Source: Ramlibacter alkalitolerans
Lineage (GTDB): Bacteria; Pseudomonadota; Gammaproteobacteria; Burkholderiales; Burkholderiaceae_C
NCBI RefSeq assembly: GCF_016722765.1
Contig: NZ_JAEQND010000007.1
Span: 282,470-346,469 of the forward strand
DNA length: 64,000 nucleotides
Direction: 5' to 3'
Shown here: one piece after another, positions 26,971-34,561 of the stretch
Layout of the letters: each line of letters begins with the position of its first letter
Position numbering within the stretch: the stretch's first letter is position 1
Position numbers and translations under genes: made by a program
Notes under the pieces: generated by a model
The model's input: the letters and a program-made list of their open reading frames with translations, nothing else
The model's database searches: none
What the model was told of the DNA's origin: nothing

Positions 26971-27005
26971 GGCAGGCCGCCTGCGGGCGCGCCTGCCTTT
27001 CTTGT
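26971..27005 (+). terminator. Probable terminator after the BON lipoprotein gene
   Basis: GGCAGGC (26971-26977) pairs with GCCTGCC (26991-26997), with partial pairing inside, followed by TTTCTTGT. It lies 57 bases past the lipoprotein stop and before the metallopeptidase gene. The interrupted stem makes this moderate evidence. Confidence 0.55.
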
Positions 27006-27021
27006 CTGCGGGGGACTCCAC

Positions 27022-28164
27022 ATGAAAACATTCCACTGCCAGTTCTGCGGGCACCCCCTGTTCTTCGAGAACGTGCAGTGCTTGCAGTGCGGCAGCGCGC
27101 TGGCCTTCCTGCCCGATCGCCTGAACATGGTCGCCATCGAGGAAGCTCCGGACGGCCAGGAAGGCCTGTGGCGCCCGCGCTCGCGCGGCCGGAAGGCCTC
27201 CGACCTGCGCTACCGCCTGTGCCACAACCACACCACGCAGAACGCCTGCAACTTCGCCGTCCCGGCGCAGGACCCGAATCGCCTGTGCGTCTCGTGCCGG
27301 CTCACGCGCGTGCTGCCGGATCTCTCCGTGCCGGCGAACCCGCTGCGCTGGTACCGGCTCGAAGTCGCCAAGCGCCGGCTGTTCTACGCGCTGGCCAAGC
27401 TGGGGCTGGTGGCGACGAACCCGCCGGAGGGCGGCGCCGACGGCCCGATCTTCGAATTCCTGGCCGACCTGCCGGGCCAGCCGGTGATGACGGGGCACGC
27501 GCAGGGCGTGATCACGCTCAACGTGGCCGAGGCCGACGACGCCGAGCGCGTGCGCCGGCGCGAGGAGATGCACGAGCCGTATCGCACCCTCCTCGGCCAC
27601 CTGCGCCACGAGTCCGGCCACTACTACTGGGACCGCCTGATCGACGAGGGCGGCCGCACCGAGAGCTTCCGCAAGGTGTTCGGCGACGAGCAGCAGGACT
27701 ACCAGGCGGCGCTGCAGGCCCATTACGCACGCGGCGGCACGGTGCCGGACTGGCAGGACAGCTTCGTGAGCGAGTACGCCACCGCGCATCCCTGGGAGGA
27801 CTGGGCCGAGACCTGGGCCCACTACCTGCACATGGTGGACCTGCTGGAGACCGCCGCCTCGTACAACACGCGGCTGCGCATCCCGGGGCAGGACGTCGAG
27901 GTCGAGGAGGTCGTGAACCCGCTGGAAACGGGACACCCCGATTTCGATTCGCTGGTGGAGCAGTGGGTGCCGCTCACGCTGCTGGTCAACAGCCTCAATC
28001 GCAGCCTGGGCCAGGAAGACGCCTATCCGTTCGCGCTCTCCCCCGGCGCGCTGGACAAGCTGCGCTACGTGCACGACGTGATCAGCGAAACGCGCTCGCG
28101 CACGCCGGCGCAGGGCGCGCAGCCGCAGCAGGACAAGGGAAAGACGGAGTCGCCCCCGGCGTGA
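27022..28164 (+). CDS. Zinc-ribbon plus putative zinc-binding metallopeptidase
   Basis: A 380-residue cytoplasmic protein. Residues 1-30 form a zinc ribbon (C6-x2-C9, C20-x2-C23). A second Cys/His group follows at ~67-92 (CHNH, C76, CVSC). The catalytic region has H196-E-S-G-H200 in GHLRHESGHYYWDRL, a zincin motif, with downstream WEDWAETWAHYLHM giving possible third-ligand and base residues. This matches the bacterial family annotated as putative zinc-binding metallopeptidase with an N-terminal zinc-ribbon domain. Substrate unknown. It is probably a separate unit after the terminator at 26971. Confidence 0.85.
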   Translation: MKTFHCQFCGHPLFFENVQCLQCGSALAFLPDRLNMVAIEEAPDGQEGLWRPRSRGRKASDLRYRLCHNHTTQNACNFAVPAQDPNRLCVSCRLTRVLPDLSVPANPLRWYRLEVAKRRLFYALAKLGLVATNPPEGGADGPIFEFLADLPGQPVMTGHAQGVITLNVAEADDAERVRRREEMHEPYRTLLGHLRHESGHYYWDRLIDEGGRTESFRKVFGDEQQDYQAALQAHYARGGTVPDWQDSFVSEYATAHPWEDWAETWAHYLHMVDLLETAASYNTRLRIPGQDVEVEEVVNPLETGHPDFDSLVEQWVPLTLLVNSLNRSLGQEDAYPFALSPGALDKLRYVHDVISETRSRTPAQGAQPQQDKGKTESPPA

Positions 28165-28167
28165 AGC

Positions 28168-28199
28168 GCTGGTGTGCGCTGCGCGCAGACCAGCCTACG
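28168..28199. repeat. Small extragenic hairpin (CGTAGGCTGG family, inverted)
   Basis: GCTGGT (28168-28173) pairs with ACCAGC (28189-28194) around a GCGC-rich loop, and the right side reads ACCAGCCTACG, the inverse of the CGTAGGCTGGT motif seen at 15492. It lies in the 44-base gap between convergent genes and could act as a shared transcription stop, but no T-tract is present. Confidence 0.4.
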
Positions 28200-28208
28200 C
28201 CGCCCCGA

Positions 28209-28649
28209 TCACCCCAGCGTGAGCAGGTTGTCCACCGTCTTCACGCCGGCCACGCCGCGCGCCAGCTGCCCCGCGCGATCGCGCGCGGCGGGGTCCGGCG
28301 CCCGGCCCACCAGCGTCACCGTCCCGTCGCGGCTGTGCACGTCGATCTTCATCGCCGCCAGGTCGGGATCGTTCGCCAGCGAGGACTGCACGTCCGACGC
28401 GATCTTCGCATCCGCATCCTCCGTCCGGGCCGACTGCTCCGCCGCGGCCCCCATCGTGGAAGTGTTGTTCTCGACGCCCTGCGCCTGGTTTTCTTCCTTC
28501 GCGCCCTCCATCCCCTGGCGGTTGATCTCGACGCTGGCCTGCTCGGGCTGCGGCATCTCGGTGTTCTCCACCCGATCGCCACAGGCCGCCAGCGCCAGCA
28601 GCATGACCATCCCGGCGGCGGTGGCCGGCCTCTTCCATCCCATGTTCAT
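28209..28649 (-). CDS. BON-domain lipoprotein with acidic linker
   Basis: A 146-residue protein from the ATG at 28649, which has GGGAG six bases upstream. The signal peptide ends in a lipobox LALAAC, then ~55 residues of polar, Glu/Gln/Asn-rich linker, then one BON domain (~75-146: DAKIASDVQSSLAND, KIDVHSRDGTVTLVGRA, GVKTVDNLLTL). It is the second BON lipoprotein within 2 kb but on the opposite strand and not a recent duplicate by sequence. Likely role: envelope maintenance or stress. Confidence 0.85.
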   Translation of the reverse strand: MNMGWKRPATAAGMVMLLALAACGDRVENTEMPQPEQASVEINRQGMEGAKEENQAQGVENNTSTMGAAAEQSARTEDADAKIASDVQSSLANDPDLAAMKIDVHSRDGTVTLVGRAPDPAARDRAGQLARGVAGVKTVDNLLTLG

Positions 28650-28759
28650 TTCGTGCTCCCGACGACGTCCTTGACTGTCGCAGGCCAATGTACGAGGGGC
28701 GCCGCTGCGGCCGGGTCGGGTCGCGGAGGATGCGGCTGTAGGAAGAAGGCAAGGTCTCG

Positions 28760-31225
28760 CTAGGCGCTTTCGTCGGCTTCCATGTCGCGCAGGATGCGCT
28801 CCAGCCTTGCGGCCAGCGTCTCGGTGCTCAGCTTCTCGCGGAAGCGCTCCACCATCAGCGGCAGGCTCATGGGGCTGGGGTGGCGCAGCGCAGCGAGCAC
28901 CACCCTGCGGGTGCGCATGCGCTGCAGCGTCTCGGCCAGGCGGGACAGCTCCAGCTCCTGGCTCAGCACCTCGTTCTCGGCCTGGTTCAACAGCAGGTTG
29001 CCGGCGTCGTACTTGCGGAACACCTCGTAGAACAGCGCACTGGAGGCCTGCAGCTGGCGCGCGCTCTTCGGCTGCCCGGGGTAGCCGCTGGAGACCAGCC
29101 CCGCGATGCGCGCGATCTCGCGAAAGCGCCGCTGCTTCAACTCGCCGGAGTTGAGCGATGCGAGCACGTCGTGCAGCAGGTCCTCCTCCGAGAAGATCAA
29201 CTGGCTGGTGACGGGCTCGATGTCGAACGGTGCGGCGCTCACCAGCTCGAGGCCGTAGTCGTTGATCGACATGCTGAACGTGTTGGGCTGCTCGCGCGCC
29301 AGGCGCCAGGCGAGCAGGCTCGCCAGGCCCAGGTGCACGTTGCGGCCGGCGAACGGGTACACGTACAGGTGCTGGCCTTCGCGCGACTGGTAGGCTTCCA
29401 CCAGCAGGGTGCCGGGCGTGGGGATCTGCGACAGCCGCTGCTGCGTCTGCAGCATGGGCCGCGCGGCCTCCAGCTCGGGGCCTGCGAACTCCCCCCGCGC
29501 GGCGCCTTCCATCATCTCCAGCACGGCGTCGCTCAGTTCGGTGGACAAGGCCATCTTGCTTCCCATCCAGGTCGGCACCGTGCCCTTGTTGCGCGTCGCC
29601 TTGCGCACGTAGGCGGCCATGTCGCGCACGCGCACGAACTCCAGCAGCTTGCCGGCGAAGAAGAAGCAGTCGCCCTGGCGCAGGCGCGCGATGAAGCCCT
29701 CCTCGATCGTGCCGATGGTGGCGCCGGTCAGGTACTTCACCTGCACGGCCGCATCGCTGACGATGGTGCCGATGCCCAGGCGGTGGCGCTTGGCCACGCC
29801 GGCATCCCGCACCCGGTAGACGCCCTCCTCGTCGCGCACGATGCGGTGGTATTCGGGATAGGCGCCCAGGCTGTCGCCGCCGCGCTCGCAGAAGGCCACC
29901 ACCCAGTCGAACTCGGCGCGCGTCAGGGCGCGGTACGACCAGGCGCTGCTCACCTCCGCGAACAGTTCATCGGCGCGGAAGCCGCCGCCCAGCGCGATCG
30001 TCACGATGTGCTGCACCAGTACGTCGAGGGGCTTGGCCGGCGGGTTGCGCTTTTCCACGCGACCCTGCTGCGCGGCCACGCGCGCGGCCGCCGCCTCGAC
30101 GATCTCCATCGTGTTGGTGGGCACCAGCGTGACGCGGCTCGGCCGGCCGGGGGCGTGGCCGCTGCGGCCGGCCCGTTGCATCATCCGCGCCACGCCCTTG
30201 GCGGAGCCGACCTGCAGCACGCGTTCGACCGGCAGGAAGTCCACGCCCAGGTCCAGCGACGAGGTCGCGACGACGGCGCGCAACGTGCCCTCCTTCAGGC
30301 CCTGCTCCACCCACTCGCGCGTGGCCCGCTCCAGCGAGCCGTGGTGCAGTGCGATGTGGCCGGCCCATTCCGGGCGCGCCTGCAGCAGGAGCTGGTACCA
30401 GATCTCCGCCTGCGAGCGCACGTTGGTGAACACCAGCGTGGTGCCGGAGCGCTCGATCTCCTCCACCACCGGCAACTGCATGCCGGCCCCGAGGTGCCCC
30501 GCCCAGGTGTACTTGCCGGGCGTCGGCGGCAGCAGCGTGTCGATCACGAGCGTCTTGTCGATCTTGCCGCGCACCAGCAGCGGCGGCGGATTCTCGTCGG
30601 GCCCGCACAGCACCTGCATCGCCTGCTCCAGGTTGCCGAGCGTCGCGCTCAGGCCCCAGGTGACCAGGCCCGGATGGAAGCGCCGCAGCCGCGCCAGGGC
30701 CAGCTGCGCCTGCACGCCGCGCTTGCTGCCGATCAGCTCGTGCCATTCGTCCAGCACCACGTACGCGACGCCGGCGAGTTCCGCCCGCCCGTTCTCGCGC
30801 GTGAGCATCAGCGTGAGGGATTCCGGCGTGGTCACGAGCACCGTCGGCATGCGCCGGTCCTGCTTGGCGCGCTCGGCGCTCGAGGTATCGCCGGTGCGCA
30901 GGCCCAGCGTCCAGTTCGGCGCCAGATCGCGCAGGGGCTGCAGCAGCGCCTTGGCGGTGTCGGAGGCCAGGGCCCGCATGGGCGTGAGCCAGATCGCGCG
31001 CAGCGGCTCCGCCGCCCGCCCGGGCGGGTGCTGCCGCAGCAGCGCATCGAGGATCCCGAGCCACACGGCGTAGGTCTTGCCGGCGCCCGTCGTGGCATGC
31101 AGCAGGCCGCTGCGGCCCTCGGCCACGGCCTGCCAGACTTCGCGCTGGAAGGCGAAGGGCTGCCAGCCGCGCCCGGCGAGCCAGGCGGCGGCGTGGGCGC
31201 CAGGCTCGCCCAACGTGGCGCTCAT
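28760..31225 (-). CDS. Ligase-associated DNA damage response DEXH-box helicase (Lhr-like)
   Basis: An 821-residue superfamily-2 helicase. Q-motif-like FAFQREVWQAV, Walker A ATTGAGKT (Lys50), motif Ia TPMRALA, VTTPESL, Walker B as DEWH (159-162), SATLGN (motif III), then the second RecA domain with SSLDLGVDF and QRAGRSGHAPG (motif VI). The C-terminal half has the DUF4/Lhr winged-helix and beta-bundle regions. This is the core-Lhr subtype that usually sits with an ATP-dependent ligase, an MBL exonuclease and the PdeM phosphoesterase. Here the ligase and exonuclease lie 9-12 kb away and no PdeM is seen. Confidence 0.9.
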   Translation of the reverse strand: MSATLGEPGAHAAAWLAGRGWQPFAFQREVWQAVAEGRSGLLHATTGAGKTYAVWLGILDALLRQHPPGRAAEPLRAIWLTPMRALASDTAKALLQPLRDLAPNWTLGLRTGDTSSAERAKQDRRMPTVLVTTPESLTLMLTRENGRAELAGVAYVVLDEWHELIGSKRGVQAQLALARLRRFHPGLVTWGLSATLGNLEQAMQVLCGPDENPPPLLVRGKIDKTLVIDTLLPPTPGKYTWAGHLGAGMQLPVVEEIERSGTTLVFTNVRSQAEIWYQLLLQARPEWAGHIALHHGSLERATREWVEQGLKEGTLRAVVATSSLDLGVDFLPVERVLQVGSAKGVARMMQRAGRSGHAPGRPSRVTLVPTNTMEIVEAAAARVAAQQGRVEKRNPPAKPLDVLVQHIVTIALGGGFRADELFAEVSSAWSYRALTRAEFDWVVAFCERGGDSLGAYPEYHRIVRDEEGVYRVRDAGVAKRHRLGIGTIVSDAAVQVKYLTGATIGTIEEGFIARLRQGDCFFFAGKLLEFVRVRDMAAYVRKATRNKGTVPTWMGSKMALSTELSDAVLEMMEGAARGEFAGPELEAARPMLQTQQRLSQIPTPGTLLVEAYQSREGQHLYVYPFAGRNVHLGLASLLAWRLAREQPNTFSMSINDYGLELVSAAPFDIEPVTSQLIFSEEDLLHDVLASLNSGELKQRRFREIARIAGLVSSGYPGQPKSARQLQASSALFYEVFRKYDAGNLLLNQAENEVLSQELELSRLAETLQRMRTRRVVLAALRHPSPMSLPLMVERFREKLSTETLAARLERILRDMEADESA

Positions 31226-31309
31226 GCGGGTTTTCGACAGGACGATGGGGGCACCCGACCCATTGTGGCCGCACTACATTGAGCATGGGCCGAATCCGCA
31301 GGAGCCACC

Positions 31310-32260
31310 ATGAGAAGAAGAGACGCCTTGATCGCCACGCTGCTCGGCCCGGCCACCGCCGCCCTGCACGCGCAGGGCGAGACCCTGCGCATCGTGACCG
31401 GCTTCGCGCCCGGCGGTGCCACCGACCGCGTCGCCCGCATCGTCGGCGAAAAGCTGCAGGCGAAGCTCGGCACCACGGTGATCGTGGAGAACCGCACCGG
31501 CGCCGGCGGCCGGCTCGCGGCGCAGCAGGTCAAGGCCACGCCCGCCGGCCAGCACGTGCTGATGCTCGCCAACCCCGCGGTGCTGGTCGTCGCGCCGCTG
31601 GTGTTCAAGGACAACGGCTACGACCCCGAACGCGACTTCGTGGCCGTGTCGCACGTCAACGACTACGAGTTTGCGCTCAGCGTCGCCACGGCCGTGCCGG
31701 TGCGGGAACTGTCGCACCTGCTCGCCTGGCTGCGCGCCAACCCGGACAAGGCCAACTTCGGCGTGCCGGCCACCGGCAGCCTGCCGCACTTCTTCGCGCT
31801 GATGCTGGCGCAGGCGGCCGGCGTCAAGGCGCAGGTGGTGGGCTACCGCGGCTCCGCGCCGCTGATCACCGACCTGGTCGGGGGCCAGATTCCGGTCTCG
31901 ATCGACACGCTCGACACGGTGCTGCCCCAGCACCAGGCCGGCAAGCTGCGCATCCTGGCCACCTCCGGCGCGAAGCGCTCGGCCATCGCGCCCGACGTGC
32001 CCACGTTCCGCGAGTCCGGACTGAACCTCACGGCCACGGGGTGGAACGCGTTCTTCGCGCCGGCGTCGATGCCCGGGCCGCTGGTGCAGCGCTATGCCGA
32101 GGCCATCCGCGACGTGATGGCCGATGCCGACACCCAGCGCAAGCTCCTCGCGGCGCAGATGTCGCCGGTGGTGGCCACGCAGGCGCAGACCGAAGCCATG
32201 TTGAAGGCCTACCGCGCGCAGTGGGCGCCGGTGGTGACGCAATCGGGCTACCAGCCCTGA
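31310..32260 (+). CDS. Bug-family (TctC) tripartite tricarboxylate transporter substrate-binding protein, copy 1
   Basis: A 316-residue periplasmic binding protein. The short N-terminus MRRRDALIATLLGPATAALHAQ is a signal peptide with a twin-Arg-like run but no full Tat motif. The Bug fold follows: RIVTGFAPGGATDRVARIV (ligand-loop GGATD) and IVENRTGAGGRLAAQQV, then GVPATGSLPHFFALML and QIPVSIDTLDTVLP. Ligands of this family are usually carboxylates. No TctA/TctB membrane genes are adjacent. It is followed after 7 bases by a second, clearly divergent Bug gene. Confidence 0.88.
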   Translation: MRRRDALIATLLGPATAALHAQGETLRIVTGFAPGGATDRVARIVGEKLQAKLGTTVIVENRTGAGGRLAAQQVKATPAGQHVLMLANPAVLVVAPLVFKDNGYDPERDFVAVSHVNDYEFALSVATAVPVRELSHLLAWLRANPDKANFGVPATGSLPHFFALMLAQAAGVKAQVVGYRGSAPLITDLVGGQIPVSIDTLDTVLPQHQAGKLRILATSGAKRSAIAPDVPTFRESGLNLTATGWNAFFAPASMPGPLVQRYAEAIRDVMADADTQRKLLAAQMSPVVATQAQTEAMLKAYRAQWAPVVTQSGYQP

Positions 32261-32267
32261 AGGAAGG

Positions 32268-33224
32268 ATGATGAAACGACTGCTCGCCGCAGCGCTGCTC
32301 GCGGCCGCCCTCGCACCCGCCGTGGCCCAGACGGTGTGGCCGACCAAGCCGGTGAAATTTCTCAACAGCTTTCCGCCCGGCGGCCCGTCCGACCTGATCG
32401 CACGCTCGATCGCCGACGTGCTCGCCAACCAGTTCAAGCAGCCCTTCATCGTGGAGAACAAGCCGGGGGCCAGCGGCAACATCGGCTCCGACGCCGTGGC
32501 CAAGGCGGCGCCGGACGGCAGCACGGTGCTGTTCGGGATCGACAGCACCTTCACGGTCAATCCGCACATCTACAAGGGCATGCCGTTCAAGCCGGCGGAC
32601 CTGCGGCCGGTGCTCGTCATCGCGTCCTCGGGGCTGCTGGTCGGCGTGCATCCGTCCACCGGTTTCCGCACGATGCAGGACCTGGTCGCCGCGGCGAAGG
32701 TCAAGTCGGTCACCTTCAGCTCCGCCGGCAGCGGCAGCCCCGGCCACCTCGCCGCGGAACTGCTGACCGAAGCCACCGGCGCGAAGATCACGCACGTGCC
32801 CTACAAGGGCAACACGCCGGCCGTGACGGCGGTGCTGTCCGGCGAAGTCGACGCCGGCGTGCTGGCCACGCCGGGCATGCTGCCGCACGTGAAGGCCGGC
32901 AAGATCACGCCGCTGGCCGTCACCAGCCGCACGCGCTCCACGCTCGCGCCCGGGATTCCCACCGTGGCCGAAGCCGGCCTGCCGCAGCTCGAACAGGAGG
33001 TCCTGTACCTCGCGATGGTGCCCGCGGCCACGCCGGAGCCGGTGGTGCAGGCGATGCAGAAGGCCATGGCCGACGCACTGGCGCGCCCGGACCTGCGCGC
33101 CCGGCTCGAAGGCCTGGACCTGCACTACGAGGGCCTGGCGGGCGCGGCGGCGGGCAAGCGCCTGGCCGAACTGTCCGACCGCTACGGCAAGGTGATCCGC
33201 GTGACGGGAATGAAGGTCGAGTGA
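32268..33224 (+). CDS. Bug-family (TctC) tripartite tricarboxylate transporter substrate-binding protein, copy 2
   Basis: A 318-residue periplasmic binding protein with a good signal peptide (LLAAALLAAALAPAVAQ). Motifs: FLNSFPPGGPSDLIARSIA, VENKPGASGNIGSDAVAKA, FSSAGSGSPGHLAAELL, HVPYKGNTPAVTAVLSGEVD. It is only distantly similar to the gene before it, so the pair probably binds different ligands. Its TGA shares a base with the ATG of the sulfatase gene (TGATG), giving strong coupling and suggesting that a sulfated organic compound may be the ligand (inference). Confidence 0.9.
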   Translation: MMKRLLAAALLAAALAPAVAQTVWPTKPVKFLNSFPPGGPSDLIARSIADVLANQFKQPFIVENKPGASGNIGSDAVAKAAPDGSTVLFGIDSTFTVNPHIYKGMPFKPADLRPVLVIASSGLLVGVHPSTGFRTMQDLVAAAKVKSVTFSSAGSGSPGHLAAELLTEATGAKITHVPYKGNTPAVTAVLSGEVDAGVLATPGMLPHVKAGKITPLAVTSRTRSTLAPGIPTVAEAGLPQLEQEVLYLAMVPAATPEPVVQAMQKAMADALARPDLRARLEGLDLHYEGLAGAAAGKRLAELSDRYGKVIRVTGMKVE

Positions 33225-34546
33225 TGGCGCGCCGGCCCAACCTGATCTTCATCGTCGCCGACGACCTCGGCTTCGCCGACCTGGGCTGCTACGGCGGCCG
33301 CGACGCGGAGTTCGGCCCCGTCTCGCCCCAGCTCGATGCGCTCGCCGCCGACGGCCTGCGCTTCACGCAGGGCTATTCCAACTCCCCGGTCTGCTCGCCG
33401 ACGCGCTTCGCGCTGATGACGGCGCGCTACCAGTACCGCCTGCGCGGCGCCGCGGAGGAGCCGATCAACAGCCGCAGCCGCGGCAGTGCCACGCTGGGCC
33501 TGCCGCCCGCGCATCCCACGCTGCCTTCGCTGCTGAAGCAGGCCGGCTACCGCACGGCCCTGATCGGCAAGTGGCACCTGGGCTATCCGCCGCATTTCGG
33601 CCCGCTGCGCTCCGGCTACGAGGAGTACTTCGGCCCGATGTCGGGCGGCGTCGACTACTTCACCCACTGCAGTTCCAACGGCCAGCACGACCTCTGGTCC
33701 GGCGAGGAGGAGCGGGCCGAGGAAGGCTACCTGACCGACCTGATCTCGCAGCGCGCGGTCGACTACGTGGGCCGCATGGCGCAGGACCCGCAGCGCCCTT
33801 TCTTCCTGAGCCTGCACTACACGGCGCCGCACTGGCCGTGGGAGACCCGCGACGATGCGGCGCTGGCGCAGGAGGTGAAGGACAACCTGTTCCACCTGCA
33901 TGGCGGCAACATCCACACCTACCGCCGCATGATCCACCACATGGACGAAGGCATCGGCGCGGTGATGCAGGCGCTGCGCCGCCATGGCCTGGAGCGCGAC
34001 ACGCTGGTCGTCTTCACCAGCGACAACGGCGGCGAGCGCTTCTCGGACAACTGGCCCCTGGTGGGCGGCAAGATGGACCTCACGGAGGGCGGCATCCGCG
34101 TGCCGTGGATCGCCCACTGGCCCGCCGGCATCCGGCCGGGGCAGGTCACGGCGCAGCCGTGCATGACGATGGACTGGTCCGCCACGATGCTCGAACTCGC
34201 GGGCGCGCCGGCCGATCCGGCCTACCCGCTCGATGGCGTCTCGCTGGCGCCGGTGCTGCAGGATCCGGGGCGCACCTTCGCCCGCCCGCTGCACTGGCGC
34301 ATGAACCACCGGGGCCAGCGCGCCCTGCGCGACGGCGACTGGAAGTACCTGCGCGTGGACGGCCACGACTACCTGTTCGACCTGGCCGGCGACGAGCGCG
34401 AGCGTGCCAACCTCGCGGGGCGGCAGCCGGCCCGGCTGGCGCAACTGCGCGATGCCTGGGAGGCCTGGAACGAGACGATGCCGGCGATCCCGGACGATGC
34501 GACGGTGAGCCTCGGTTACTCGGTGAAGGACATGCCGCAGCGCTGA
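33224..34546 (+). CDS. Type I sulfatase (alkaline-phosphatase superfamily), no signal peptide
   Basis: A 440-residue arylsulfatase-type enzyme starting MARRPNLIFIVADDLGF, so the metal ligands D13-D14 come at once and there is no export signal. The formylglycine signature is C57-S-P-T-R61 (Cys-type, needing an FGE-like activator not in this window). Other active-site pieces are LIGKWHLGY, HYTAPHWPW, FTSDNGGERF and KYLRVDG near the end. Expected reaction: hydrolysis of sulfate esters, in the cytoplasm if unexported. It is translationally coupled to the upstream binding-protein gene and followed by a SulP transporter. Confidence 0.92.
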   Translation: MARRPNLIFIVADDLGFADLGCYGGRDAEFGPVSPQLDALAADGLRFTQGYSNSPVCSPTRFALMTARYQYRLRGAAEEPINSRSRGSATLGLPPAHPTLPSLLKQAGYRTALIGKWHLGYPPHFGPLRSGYEEYFGPMSGGVDYFTHCSSNGQHDLWSGEEERAEEGYLTDLISQRAVDYVGRMAQDPQRPFFLSLHYTAPHWPWETRDDAALAQEVKDNLFHLHGGNIHTYRRMIHHMDEGIGAVMQALRRHGLERDTLVVFTSDNGGERFSDNWPLVGGKMDLTEGGIRVPWIAHWPAGIRPGQVTAQPCMTMDWSATMLELAGAPADPAYPLDGVSLAPVLQDPGRTFARPLHWRMNHRGQRALRDGDWKYLRVDGHDYLFDLAGDERERANLAGRQPARLAQLRDAWEAWNETMPAIPDDATVSLGYSVKDMPQR

Positions 34547-34561
34547 GTGATACTCGGGCCG

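Noticed and set aside
28880..31282. 800-codon open frame on the plus strand
   Set aside because: It is antisense to the Lhr-type helicase, whose helicase motifs are complete; composition is that of a shadow frame.
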